Assembly: GCA_963920705.1 (NCBI GenBank)
Contig: OY987236.1
Location: forward strand, 6,434,190 to 6,498,189
From: Odiellus spinosus
Lineage: Eukaryota > Arthropoda > Arachnida > Opiliones > Phalangiidae
DNA: 64,000 bases
Direction: 5' to 3'
This document shows, piece after piece, positions 25,801 to 39,708 of this stretch. Made by a program: the position numbers and the translations under genes. The notes under the pieces were generated by a model. The model was not told the origin of the DNA, did not search any database, and saw only the letters and a list, made by a program, of their open reading frames with translations. Positions within the stretch are counted from its first letter, which is position 1. Each line of letters begins with the position of its first letter.

Positions 25801-26335
25801 ATATGGTTTCAGTGCGAGCCTTGGCCGCAGCAGACTCGCCCGCAGCACAATAAATCAACGCAAATACTACGTTCGCTACACCATCTACCGTAAACCACAT
25901 ATGATCCCGACAGTTCAAGAGCGGCGTTACCTTAGTGGTTTCAGGGAAAAGCACCCCAATACCACCCCCTTTAGTATCCTTATCAATCCTATTGACACCA
26001 ACCCAGCAAAATCCATCAGGGATAGTTGGAGTCTCCCCTCCCCTTAGGTGGGTCTCGGTCATCCCAAAGAAATGTAGCTTCTGGTCCGTCATTATACTAG
26101 CCAATTCTTCCCATTTGGCCTGGGATCGGGCACCTTGGACATTACCAAAACCAAACTGTAGGGTGCTGGGGGACTTCGCCTTCTGGCTGGTACGTTTGCC
26201 TCTTCGGCAAGATTTCCTCAAGGTACCCCCCGCGAGTGGAGACAATGGGTCACAGTTATCCCCCACTTTACTACTGACGTGTTCAGGCACGGGGCGGACT
26301 CCAACAGGCGTAGAGCAATATTGTATTCTGGACAC
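22847..26335 (-). CDS. LINE ORF2: endonuclease and reverse transcriptase
   Basis: The 1162-codon frame has no internal stop. An apurinic-type endonuclease runs from about residue 58 (FGFGNVQGARS) through FFGMTETHL, KGGGIGVLF, CIMGDFNAHI, SAIDYVLLAEP and SDHASIF, so all the usual catalytic blocks are present. The reverse transcriptase follows with SLIYKGKGKDESELDSFRPI, QGGFRPNRRIADHL, FLDIKKAYDSVD, LRQGCPLSPLLF and the catalytic YADD near residue 780. A CCHC-like motif CRLCGAPVENIAHILLEC sits near 1095-1112. The frame opens with GTG, not ATG, and a stop lies just upstream in frame. The natural start is therefore probably by frameshift from the 26218-26646 frame, or an indel has broken the N terminus. 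Confidence 0.9.
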   Translation of the reverse strand: MSRIQYCSTPVGVRPVPEHVSSKVGDNCDPLSPLAGGTLRKSCRRGKRTSQKAKSPSTLQFGFGNVQGARSQAKWEELASIMTDQKLHFFGMTETHLRGGETPTIPDGFCWVGVNRIDKDTKGGGIGVLFPETTKVTPLLNCRDHMWFTVDGVANVVFALIYCAAGESAAAKARTETIYKCMAKDMVTLCEKGANVCIMGDFNAHIAETGTEDYSGRRFKEFSDTHNLAIGNLLPQCEGVYTWRGPSSQSAIDYVLLAEPLVDSLINIQIDEDRVRSVASDHASIFVAIKTPVTSPQSSNPIQIRNKRVCWRFDDDEALQRYSAEMEKSMEGVQSYADFVATMYEILKRNVKTKVVGGPIRGGFKPKPWWDDEIKEGIRQRKIANKEHRHSIMRRESPDQVKEKWRAYLAAKTAVKILISKKTRIHNRQIEASITKSAKDKGRKFWRFLKHLRKKGQQLVRQPKGVRDRDGRLLLTRQAIADRIVEYVRDLEYELLNPPASASSIDKSTKTFQPSLDHPEDADGSEPFLVEELQQGLSKLKLGKAGGLDDIFGESLKCLGPKARQCLCAIFNDIKERNDIPRDWLMARVSLIYKGKGKDESELDSFRPIAVTSTMYKLYSMLLKNRLSMHLELNSTLHEAQGGFRPNRRIADHLFIISHLIELANKQCTRLEVAFLDIKKAYDSVDRGLLWDVMRQKEIPLCLIADIKELYSTCEYRFQLNDVTCPVVQSYVGLRQGCPLSPLLFVTFIDDLAWEIEQAGVGAELRGPITAEFKLTIPCLLYADDIVLFANNEATLQRMLDICSEFGNNRKLVFSVEKSHSMSFHSPYHSSVYTLQGGKLSPTESFCYLGVTFTSKDHHLSEMEKIIKRKSVNLRWAVRNMAENSYNKYTVGRTLWKSIGVPVITYANEVLAFSQPTIDILERSQRTVGRTALNAGPFAANIAVDGEMGWSSLRTREARSKLCYLGWLKFLPPRNLTRRLYQYIRECGISTEWTRRVAQLDRAYGRGSARGSATSYVDWANKVTREVNKAATVNWHAMVLQKRSLSHYSAKLTPAVELCYDGSWDSGLLFQARSGSLLTGARQEQLIGIDPRCRLCGAPVENIAHILLECSSLEEPSIIVWRNSVAHLSIPEILGLTDQPWCPNEVKRVLSTWKKKKNALRS

Positions 26336-26646
26336 ATTTCTTTATTAATAGTAGGATTATTATAATTAATTGGACATTCTGTACTTCGCATAATATCAGG
26401 ATCACGATCCAACAAATTCCCAGAAGAAGGTAGGTCATAATCATCTCGTTGAACATGAGAGTACACTCTGGACTCTAAAGGGCTTAATTCAGAAGAGAAC
26501 TGGAGTGGCTCCTGTCGAAGGACGCTAGTCCGAATTTCACCCTTAATGGTCCTACTTACATTAGGACCCAGCAAGTTCTGAGAAAACGTTAGATCGGAAT
26601 TGACAGTTTGTTCATCATCAAAATTTAAAGTTATTAAAGTACTCAT
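26218..26646 (-). CDS. LINE middle frame, likely N-terminal part of ORF2
   Basis: This 142-codon frame starts at an ATG that overlaps the ORF1 stop as ATGA (26643-26646), the arrangement of termination-reinitiation. It runs into the ORF2 coding region in another frame, overlapping it by about 118 bases. No domain is recognisable; the sequence is polar with many Ser, Asp and Asn. A -1 shift, or one indel such as in the six-base G run at 26224-26229, would join it to ORF2. Whether this is programmed frameshifting, a true third ORF or a mutation cannot be decided from one copy. Confidence 0.55.
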   Translation of the reverse strand: MSTLITLNFDDEQTVNSDLTFSQNLLGPNVSRTIKGEIRTSVLRQEPLQFSSELSPLESRVYSHVQRDDYDLPSSGNLLDRDPDIMRSTECPINYNNPTINKEMCPEYNIALRLLESAPCLNTSVVKWGITVTHCLHSRGVP

Positions 26647-27854
26647 TGGTTGGAGCGGGTCGTCTCTGGACGACCCCCCTTCCCGTTTTTTGAGCGTTCA
26701 CTAGAGTTTTGAGCGATATTTTGTTCTTGTATCTGCGATTGGGCCTGACCATCTATTTGACTTGGTCGGAAAGTACGGCCCTTCCCCCTAAACGACTGTC
26801 GGCGTAGTTGGTAGCTTAGCCTCTGGATAAGGGGCCGGTCTGGCGCCAGATATCCTTCATGGCGATCCTCCGGTCTCGAGGCTCGTAAGTTACGGACTTC
26901 CTGGAGGATACGGTTTCGAGATTCGACGGAGTCTAGTTTGAGTTTTAATGGGCATCGTTTCAAGGTCTTACTGCGCCCCACCCGGCATATTTCAAGCACT
27001 TTGAACTCAGACTCTATGGCATAATGAGTGCGTATCCATTCCTCGGCCTGGTCTGTATTATCAATGACATCGTTAACGCCAAAGGCCATGAGATTTTGTG
27101 AAAGGTCCTCAATATGGTTATCCCTCGTGGGTTGGGTTTGAAGGGCTAGGAGCTTTTCTTTTTGGTCCTCTAGTTGGAGTTGAAGAGAGCTCATATTTTC
27201 AGTGAAAATGGCCAAACTTTGATGAATCTCTCTCGTAGTAGAACTACTCAGCGCCTGCTCAGATTCAATGTCCTCCAGTCGGCGCGAAATAACTGCATCG
27301 CGGTGGTCTAAGTCTGTATTTATCTTAGCTTGGAATTTAATCAAACACTGCTCCATATTATCCCGAATAGCGTTATTTAGAGATTCAAATTTGGCAAACA
27401 CTTCGGTCTGTTGGGCACCTAATTTACGATCAATAACCATTTCAAGAGCAGACATCATAGTAGCGAGCGTAAAGCCCTGTGGCGGGGAGTCATTATCCTC
27501 TATACGGCGAGATAGCTCTAGTTGTGAACCGCTCTGCGTAACACTCGAAGGAACCATATGGGTTTCTTTCATTACCACTGAAGATGCGGGAGATTCCGTA
27601 TTGGCACAGGCACTGCAGTGAAATGTGGTGGTAATTTGTTTTGATAACTTCCTACCTGCGCCATCCCCCTCCGGTTTTATACCAACGCATTCCACATGGA
27701 ACCAAAACCCGCAGAGGTTACACTGAATCCACAAATTTGGGACATTCGAACCCTTATTAGCTGGGCAGTCTTCCTCCTTGCACTTAGCACAGAGATTATC
27801 ATCGTGAACAAGTTTACCATGTCGACGGCCTGTTGAAGCAAGCTTCTGAGACAT
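26643..27854 (-). CDS. LINE ORF1: PHD-finger nucleic-acid chaperone-type protein
   Basis: 403 residues from the first ATG; the open frame extends 13 codons further upstream but lacks an ATG there. A PHD-like zinc finger at about 20-85 carries CAKCKEEDCP, then CNLCGFWFHVECVG and FHCSAC. A central predicted coiled coil (about 150-250, rich in Leu, Glu and Gln) would mediate oligomerisation. A C-terminal domain with AFGVNDVIDNTDQAEEW and LEICRVGRSKTLKRCPLKLK resembles the RNA-recognition part of other LINE ORF1 proteins. The last 60 residues are basic. Its role in this type of element is RNA packaging. Confidence 0.8.
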   Translation of the reverse strand: MSQKLASTGRRHGKLVHDDNLCAKCKEEDCPANKGSNVPNLWIQCNLCGFWFHVECVGIKPEGDGAGRKLSKQITTTFHCSACANTESPASSVVMKETHMVPSSVTQSGSQLELSRRIEDNDSPPQGFTLATMMSALEMVIDRKLGAQQTEVFAKFESLNNAIRDNMEQCLIKFQAKINTDLDHRDAVISRRLEDIESEQALSSSTTREIHQSLAIFTENMSSLQLQLEDQKEKLLALQTQPTRDNHIEDLSQNLMAFGVNDVIDNTDQAEEWIRTHYAIESEFKVLEICRVGRSKTLKRCPLKLKLDSVESRNRILQEVRNLRASRPEDRHEGYLAPDRPLIQRLSYQLRRQSFRGKGRTFRPSQIDGQAQSQIQEQNIAQNSSERSKNGKGGRPETTRSNQ

Positions 27855-27960
27855 CACACACACTTTCCCGCCAACACCGCGCGTGGCAAACAAAGAGACT
27901 TAGCGTTGGGTAGGGAAGCGTACACAAAACTTACACAAGACAAGACAGAGGCTTTCTGAA

Positions 27961-28426
27961 TCTGACCTAGGCTTAACGTGGAACGTTATAATTCGAAAAG
28001 TTAGAAGCAACTGGTCGATAAAATAACAAATCCATTAAGGCCCTGTGAACGGTGCACCTCTATGAGGGTGGGTCCGGATATGTCAAAGTTATACAATCAG
28101 TTAACCTCAAAAAAACCTAATTAAAAAACCTAATTTCTTCAGAAGAACAATGTTGACTTTTACCCGATATCAGGGTTCGTTTTATCACGTCTATAGATTG
28201 AGCCGCTTATCAGGGTCTATTTATTCGGGTTGGTGATACCAGGGTCCGTTTGTTCGGGTTAGGTCACGAGGAGGAGCTTTAAAAATATGACGCTAATTTG
28301 GCGCCTCAAATATATATATATATATATATATATATACAAGCTTAATATTTCAAATTCAGTTCAATCGATATTAGATTGTGTAAAAATTAAATTAGACACG
28401 CAAGAGAGTTAAATATTTTAACCAAT
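27961..28426. other. Upstream region of the secreted-protein gene
   Basis: Includes the uncertain 5' end of the LINE, imperfect tandem units of (A/T)(T/C)CAGGGT(T/C)(C/T)(G/A)TTT with CGGGTT at 28165-28250, and a TA microsatellite. No coding signal. Confidence 0.4.
28311..28336. repeat. (TA)13 microsatellite
   Basis: Pure TA dinucleotides, 26 bases, starting about 115 bases before the ATG of the secreted-protein gene; it could serve as a TATA-like core promoter. Confidence 0.9.
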
Positions 28427-29008
28427 ATGTTTACTTATTTCATAAAGAAGTTTCTAATCGTCCTTCTACCATTGTAAGTAAATTGGTATTCCAAGGTTTA
28501 GATTCTAGAACCTGGTTGAAAAGCTGAACCTAATTAGACAAGATGTAAGGAATACAGTAAGTTACTGAATTAAACCTATATTTTTTGATACAGCGTTCGT
28601 TCACTCATATCAAACCCATGGCCATTTCCGGAAATTGAATTAATCCGAAACAATCATCGGAAAGGTATAACTCATCTTCAAGAACCACACATCACGTGGA
28701 CCTCTCCTTACGGCAATACGGTGGATCTGCCCATAACCGTTCTTTACCAGAGATTCCTCTATCCGGAACTGGCCAACGCGTACACCAGTCCCGCCACTAA
28801 TGGACAAAACAATTACTCAACTTCTGACCGTGATGACAACGACTACCACAACCCGCAAACAACAAAGACTACAGAAATAAACGGGGACCTGATTCAAACC
28901 GCTTTGGATAAACTGGAAGTTATCTTCGAGAAGGTTTACGTGGAACAGAATATTGGAAACCCAATACCACATGACAATCAGGATTATTACAAATATAATC
29001 ATTATTAG
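28427..29008 (+). CDS. Small secreted protein of unknown family, two exons
   Basis: I do not recognise the family. Exon 1 (28427-28473) encodes MFTYFIKKFLIVLLP, a basic-hydrophobic start typical of a signal peptide, and ends at a perfect GTAAGT donor in phase 2. After a 120-base intron ending TTTTTTGATACAG, exon 2 (28594-29008) continues in phase (F-VRSLIS-NPWPFPEIELI...) and stays open for 137 codons to TAG. The 153-residue product has a likely cleavage after RSLIS or nearby and no cysteine. One basic cluster (NNHRKG) lies near residue 40. A Tyr/Pro-containing segment follows, then an Asn/Asp/Thr-rich stretch, then a short amphipathic helix-like part (LIQTALDKLEVIFEKVY). AATAAA follows at 29078. 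A secreted or cuticular role is a guess. Confidence 0.6.
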
Positions 29009-29077
29009 AATATTAACTGAACATATTTTATTGAGACAATAACATGTAATTGTTTATATTTTTATAATACTTTTTTA

Positions 29078-29083
29078 AATAAA
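29078..29083 (+). promoter_or_regulatory. Poly(A) signal AATAAA of the secreted-protein gene
   Basis: AATAAA 70 bases after the stop codon on the plus strand. Confidence 0.6.
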
Positions 29084-29721
29084 AGGTTTTAAGAATTTTT
29101 ATATATAATTCGCATTGAAACAATTTATTAACTAAGATAACAAACAGTTTAAGTTCTGAAGGTTTTGGACCACATTATAATTGAACAGAGTAAAGTATTG
29201 ATCGATTGAATCACACTAGCTAATTTTCTTGAAATTAACAGCAGGAAGGGTTAACATGGGATAAGCATTTAATCCACCAGGTGGAAAACTTCGACTAAAA
29301 TAGGCAGTGGTCACATGATCGCGTGGATTCATTCCCAACTGGAACTATATTCATTCTAAATTGATTTGTATTGTTACCTTTGATCGAAATGGGAATTCAT
29401 AATTGAACTGCATTTCCCATTTCAACAAAAGTAACAATATATTTAATGCCCTTTTTAAAAAAGATTAGCAATCACAATTAAGCTTGAACGGAAAAGGCCA
29501 CCCAAATTTCATTGTGCAAACGCAACCTCCAATTCGGAAAAATTTGGTCCTTGGTTGCGTATCCCTAAATAGTACCACAAGTTAAGCAGACATGACGTAA
29601 TATATATTATACCCTGATTAATCGTCATTCACAAAATAGTAAAGTAAGTATGTGAAATTTGAGATTAATTCATCAGTTACCCAAAATACAAGTGGTAAAT
29701 GATAATAACAATAATACTGAT
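29084..29721. other. Convergent intergenic region
   Basis: Lies between the 3' ends of the plus-strand secreted-protein gene and the minus-strand glutathione reductase gene; it should contain the 3' UTR of the latter. A near-perfect inverted pair, ATTTGTATTGTTACCTTTG and CAAAAGTAACAATATA, spans 29366-29444. Confidence 0.4.
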
Positions 29722-35035
<5,314 letters not shown>

Positions 35036-35383
35036 TTATTTTTATCTAAAGAACATTAACGTGTTAACGTTAAACTCAAGAGCAGCTAAAACTGATTATA
35101 TTTGCCTAGGGTCTCTATTAATCATACGATCATAAGCGATAACTAATGGACTAAACTCAAGAGGAGGAGATTGAATAAGGGTTGAACTTTGAACCCCAGA
35201 GAAAGGGATTCTCCAATCACCACTCACAAGCTTTTTTTCTAAATCATGTAACCCGAAGCAAATAATACTTCTCTATTATTAATCAGACTAATTCATTTAA
35301 TGATTAGTTACTATTCATTTATAATAGCATAAAAACGTGTTAGTTTAAATCAAAATGAAATTACTCTTACCGTTAACCATATT

Positions 35384-35389
35384 TTTATT
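35384..35389 (-). promoter_or_regulatory. Poly(A) signal overlapping the RFC2 stop codon
   Basis: On the minus strand the end reads AAC TAA ATAAAAA, so AATAAA begins with the last base of the TAA stop. If used, the 3' UTR would be only 15-30 bases. Confidence 0.5.
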
Positions 35390-36426
35390 TAGTTTTCCAC
35401 AGTTTTCAGGCAAAGTTTAGCCAATAAACCAGACATTTGTAACAAAGAATGAACACCTTGTACTATTCTCATATGAGTATAGCCAATTTCTCTAATAAAT
35501 TCTAATTTAAGATACTCTGGCATGTCCAGATTTTTGCAAACTCGAAATATGTTACTTATAATATCTTCCGCAGCGTAACCCAATTTCCACAAATGATTCA
35601 TGATTTTATAGGCTTCGTCTAGTTTCCCATCAACGCAATGTTGCATCATGTCTTTGATTAATAAAGGATGGGGCTCATCGCAGACTTTGAATACATTTTC
35701 GCTGTTTACGTGTCCAAATCCAGCAAATGTTGATTGTAAGTTATTCAGAGCTTGTCTCATATCACCTTGCGCAGTAAATATGATAGCTTCAATCCCATCA
35801 AGTGTGTAGCTCACATTTTCTTTCTCACAAATGATTTTAAGTTTAGCTAGAATCTGGGCATCACTCAGCTTTCCAAACCTAATCATGGCACATCGAGATT
35901 GAATAGGTTCTATAATTTTATCCGAAGTATTGCAAGCCAAGGCAAAACGAGTTGTTTTGGAATAAATTTCCATGGTACGACGTAAAGCTTGTTGGGCACC
36001 TTCTGTCATGCTGTCAGCTTCGTCTAAGATGATTATCTTGTGTCTACCTTGAGGCAAAGTTACTTTCTGCTGGGCGAACATCTTTATTTTATTCCTAACA
36101 ATTTCAATCCCTCTGTCATTAGAGGCGTTTAACTCCAAAACAGCATCTTTATATACTGGACCAAGCAAATGTCGGGCTAAGCAAAGTATAGTAGTTGTTT
36201 TGCCAACTCCAGGCGGTCCTGCGAGAATAACATTTGGAACGTTTCCTTCTTTGGCAAAAACTTCTAGCCGAGACACAGTTTCTTCATTTCCCATTATTTC
36301 CGAAAACAATACTGGCCTATATTTCTCCACCCATGGTACAACATTCAACACTCTTTTAGCTTGTCCTACTGCCTTTGAAGTTCCACTAGTGCCAGGAACT
36401 TGATCATCTACTTCCATTGTTTCCAT
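35389..36426 (-). CDS. RFC2: Replication factor C subunit 2 (clamp-loader ATPase)
   Basis: One of the small AAA+ subunits of the RFC complex that loads PCNA onto DNA during replication and repair. The 345 residues are uninterrupted and close to the family length (354 in human). Visible motifs: PWVEKYRPV at 31-39, Walker A GPPGVGKT (70-77), [10 protein letters not shown] (98-107), Walker B IIILDEAD (131-138), sensor-1 region LACNTSD and the SRC arginine-finger motif [10 protein letters not shown] (around 177-179). The C-terminal collar follows, with [19 protein letters not shown] and [13 protein letters not shown]. Strong match to RFC2 over the other small subunits. It is intronless and head-to-head with RNF139; the GSR gene begins about 400 bases downstream on the same strand. 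Confidence 0.97.
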   Translation of the reverse strand: METMEVDDQVPGTSGTSKAVGQAKRVLNVVPWVEKYRPVLFSEIMGNEETVSRLEVFAKEGNVPNVILAGPPGVGKTTTILCLARHLLGPVYKDAVLELNASNDRGIEIVRNKIKMFAQQKVTLPQGRHKIIILDEADSMTEGAQQALRRTMEIYSKTTRFALACNTSDKIIEPIQSRCAMIRFGKLSDAQILAKLKIICEKENVSYTLDGIEAIIFTAQGDMRQALNNLQSTFAGFGHVNSENVFKVCDEPHPLLIKDMMQHCVDGKLDEAYKIMNHLWKLGYAAEDIISNIFRVCKNLDMPEYLKLEFIREIGYTHMRIVQGVHSLLQMSGLLAKLCLKTVEN

Positions 36427-36985
36427 ATTAAGTAAAATATGATGCTATATAATCCAATTAACTTCCAAAATACACGAGCAATCGCTAAGCCTAACAAAAA
36501 TACGACTCTATGTCTGAAACTTTGAAACTGCAAATGCTGACAGCTTTTGGCGGGAAAAGCAGACGAAAACACGATACCACGTGACCGGAACACGTGATAA
36601 TAAACTGGCCATGAAAAAAAATCACCCGGAATTTCCGGTAGAGAAGCAAGCAGCCTAAAAAAAAGACTTCCTATTGAGTAATGAACCTTGAAAACGTATT
36701 GTACAAAAAAATTTAAGTTTTTTAAATTCAAATTAAGGTTAAGGTCGTGAATTAATTTCGGTTTTTTATTTTTCGTATATAATTATATAAATGCGAGTGA
36801 ATTATCGTAAATCGGGGCCTAACTTTATGGACCTTAGCCGTGGCTGGAAGGTACAGGTACCCACGACCTCGCCACCTACAAAAACGCTGGAGGGCTCAAA
36901 ATAGTTCCTTGACCTTAACGGTATCATCGAAATACAGACAGAAATTCTAGAAAAATTGGTTTTACAATTTAAAAGCTATACCAAA
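36427..36985. promoter_or_regulatory. Shared divergent promoter RFC2 / RNF139
   Basis: The 559 bases between the two start codons contain TTTTGGCGGGAAAA (36545-36558), a textbook E2F-type site suited to a replication gene, and two E-boxes CACGTG at 36578-36583 and 36591-36596. All three lie nearer RFC2, 120-170 bases upstream of its ATG. Confidence 0.6.
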
Positions 36986-39708
36986 ATGGATAGCCCAAAC
37001 ACTCAGCGTGTTACTTTAAAGGCACGCATCTGGTCACTTTTGGACATAATCCTAAGGGTGCCGCCAGTTTTTATTATGGATGGTATATTAAATGCCAGTA
37101 TGGGCTTAAACCGTGACAACCATTTGCCATTAAAACTTACTAGCGACGAGATTAATGTAAACACCATAACAGAAAAGAGTAGTAACGTCTCTAATAACAT
37201 TACAGCAATTAATGTTGGAATTAATCTTGATGGTCCTTCTATCGCTTGGTTGTTAGTTTATAGCTTAGGTAAGTTTATTCATTAACTATAACATAATTTG
37301 TTTCCTAATTGAGTAATTAGTCATGCATATATTTATGATAAACCAATCCTTTACACCTACCATATGTTCTGACAGTCTACATTTAAATTTTACCAATTTC
37401 TTTACAGTATTCTTAGGAGCATTTTCAACGTTTCTACTCGCGACCAACCAATTATTAGCCGTTTACTTATGGCTGGCCTCAGGTGGCGATATAATCTGGT
37501 CATACGTGTGGAATGAAGAGTACATTAAATACGTTCTGGAATTGCACGAACAGCAAACTAGCATCGCGTACGAAATAATAACATTCAATACGCGAGCTAT
37601 TAGCCAGATTGGTGGAAATTATCTACTCCAAGTTTTCTTGGCTGTAATCTTCTGCGTCTCAAACAGTTCTAACTCAAATTATTTACCCAAACACGCGATT
37701 GGGCTGAGTTTTATCGTTCCAATCGTCATAAGCATATTACCATTACCAAAATCGGTGATCGTGTGTACTCCCTTAATTTCTTCCGGAGTGGCATTTACTT
37801 ACATTACGTGTACTCTCTTGTTACAAGCTAAACAAATCTACGATACAATATGGAAAGGGGTGTTATGGTGTCGCGGTGTGGTACGTCATTACGGTCTTTA
37901 TACTTTACTAGAGAATCAGTGGATTCGGCTTCACGTACCTCAAGTTTTAAGGGTTTTTTGGTTAACACGCATCACGGAACAAGCCCTGTTTATGATAGCC
38001 GATACCACTCACGATCATTATCGAACTGATGGAATTATCGCCTTGACTATGGATAATATGTACGGTCTAGTGCGAGAATTGTTAATTCGGGGATGCGAAA
38101 CTCTCGTCGCTGTTTTAGGAATGGTAAGTTTACGTGACTATGCAGGGCTTCCATCTGGTCCATAGATTTTCCATAAAGCTCCCATTTTGCGACTACGTCC
38201 CTAAACCACCCAAATCAGCCTGTTTTGAAAATGGGTCTCTATTTGGTTCTAATCTAAAGAATTTTGGTCCATATTTTTATATTGTAAAGTCCCTATTTCT
38301 GAATTTTGCTGAAAGCCCTGGAATACATTAATTTTTATAGTTTTTTACATCCATGACACTTTTAATTTTGTATCCATTTAGACGTCCGTCATCTCTTCAA
38401 TCTCGCACTACATCGGGTACGCGATGCAGAACTTTTTATTGCTCGAAGACCCGGAAGATAAAAGCATTGGAACTGTCTCGGCCATATTGTTCTTCATTTT
38501 AGCGTTGCAAACCGGTTTATCCGGAATGGAACCAGAAAAAAGGTTCCTTCGCTTGTACCGTAATTTGTGTCTCCTGATCACGGCCATCTTCCACTTCATT
38601 CATAATATGGTGAACCCCCTATTACTGTCGTTAAGCGCGTCAAGAAATACTTCCGTAAACAAACACGGGCGGGCCCTCGCAATTTGTGCCTTTCTAATTA
38701 TCTTCCCTTGCTGGTTTTTAAACTTTCTTTGGCACCGTCACGCGGTTTCCACTTGGCTACTAGCTGTTTCGGCTTTCAGTATAGAAGTCGTGATAAAAGT
38801 TGTCATATCACTTTTGGTTTATTTTCTATTTATGATTGACGCCTATAGGTACGGGTAAATATTAAAACATTCTCATTTTGACGGATGTTTTAAAGGAAGT
38901 GTCGTGAATATAAATTTTATATGCATAGAAAAATTGCACAAATCATGTTACACTTAAAAAATGATGAGAATTATCGCCTCATTAAGTAATATTTTGGTTT
39001 AGTTGGAGGCTTGTTTTGCAGAGAAACATTTAGATATCCTTTTTCTGTCACTTGAAGCCTGATTCTTGGCCAAAAAAATATCGATTGAAATCTCTGGCTA
39101 TAACGAAATCTGCTTCAAATCAGATTCATAATCACCCTTAGAAATGTTTCACGACACTATTCCTTTAAGGATATCATCCCCTGAAGATTTTCACATCAGT
39201 TTCTTTTACTCTTATTTTCAGAAACACCTTTTGGGAAAAATTGGATGACTACGTCTACTACATTCGCGCCACAGGTAGCAGCATCGAATTTATCTTCGGG
39301 ATATTCCTCTTTTTCAACGGAGCTTGGATCCTTTTCTTCGAATCAGGTGGCACAATCCGAGCTTGTATGATGTGTATCCACGCTTATTTCAATATTTGGC
39401 TTCAAGCCAAATCGGGCTGGAAAGTCTTCATAAAACGACGTTCTGCCGTTAACAAAATCAACCTTTTGCCCGAAGCCAGCGAAGAACAACTAAGAGTCTT
39501 CGATGACGTTTGCGCTATTTGCTATCAAGAACTCAATAACGCTCGTATAACCAGGTGTAACCATTACTTTCACGGAGTTTGTTTAAGAAAATGGCTCTAC
39601 GTTCAGGATATTTGCCCATTGTGCCACAAAACTCTTTATTATAACGATTTGGACGATACGAATAAGGAGGAAATAGTAGATATACTTCAACATCTTCATC
39701 AAGAATAA
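36986..39708 (+). CDS. RNF139: RNF139/TRC8-like multi-span membrane RING ubiquitin ligase
   Basis: E3 ubiquitin ligase of the endoplasmic reticulum membrane; relatives control sterol-pathway enzymes and ER-associated degradation. Four exons: 36986-37268, 37408-38123, 38382-38848 and 39222-39708, all in phase, giving 650 residues (human TRC8 has 664). The N terminus (RIWSLLDIILRVPPVFIMDG) matches the conserved TRC8/RNF145 start. Many hydrophobic spans follow, including GTVSAILFFILALQTGLSG, a TRC8 hallmark. The C terminus has a RING-H2 at 586-623: CAIC, then CNHYFHGVC, then KWLYVQDICPLC. It ends soon after and lacks the long tail seen in some relatives. RNF139 versus RNF145 is a judgement from the RING and spans; the family itself is secure. 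The third intron carries a 280-bp TTAA element. Confidence 0.9.
38889..39168. mobile_element. TTAA-flanked inverted-repeat element in RNF139 intron 3
   Basis: Left end TTAA, AGGAAGTGTCGTGAA; right end TTTCACGACACTATTCCT, TTAA. The ends are inverted copies apart from a two-base gap, followed by weaker pairing inside. About 280 bp, non-coding, filling most of the 373-base intron. The ends differ from the 5505-5945 type, so this is a separate family. Confidence 0.7.

Larger units (their letters stand above)
22478..27960 (-). mobile_element. Non-LTR (LINE) retrotransposon, nearly intact
   Basis: A minus-strand element of about 5.5 kb. It encodes a PHD-finger ORF1 (26643-27854), a middle frame (26218-26646) and an endonuclease/reverse-transcriptase ORF2 (22847-26335). 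The 3' end is marked by three tandem copies of an 8-mer, CAGGTTTA on the plus strand at 22478-22501, in place of a poly(A) tail. This combination of PHD-type ORF1, apurinic-type endonuclease and short 3' tandem repeat resembles the CR1/L2-like groups, but clade assignment needs a tree. The 5' end is approximate and I found no clear target duplication. Long open frames suggest a recent insertion. It sits between the 16-22 kb region and the secreted-protein gene at 28.4 kb. Confidence 0.88.

Noticed and set aside
23228..26348. Plus-strand frames of 60 to 152 codons across the LINE
   Set aside because: Antisense shadows of the EN/RT coding sequence.
22478..28140. Target-site duplication for the LINE
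   Set aside because: A shared ATAACTCA word occurs at 22473 and 28667, but the second lies inside the coding exon of the secreted-protein gene, too far from the element's likely 5' end.
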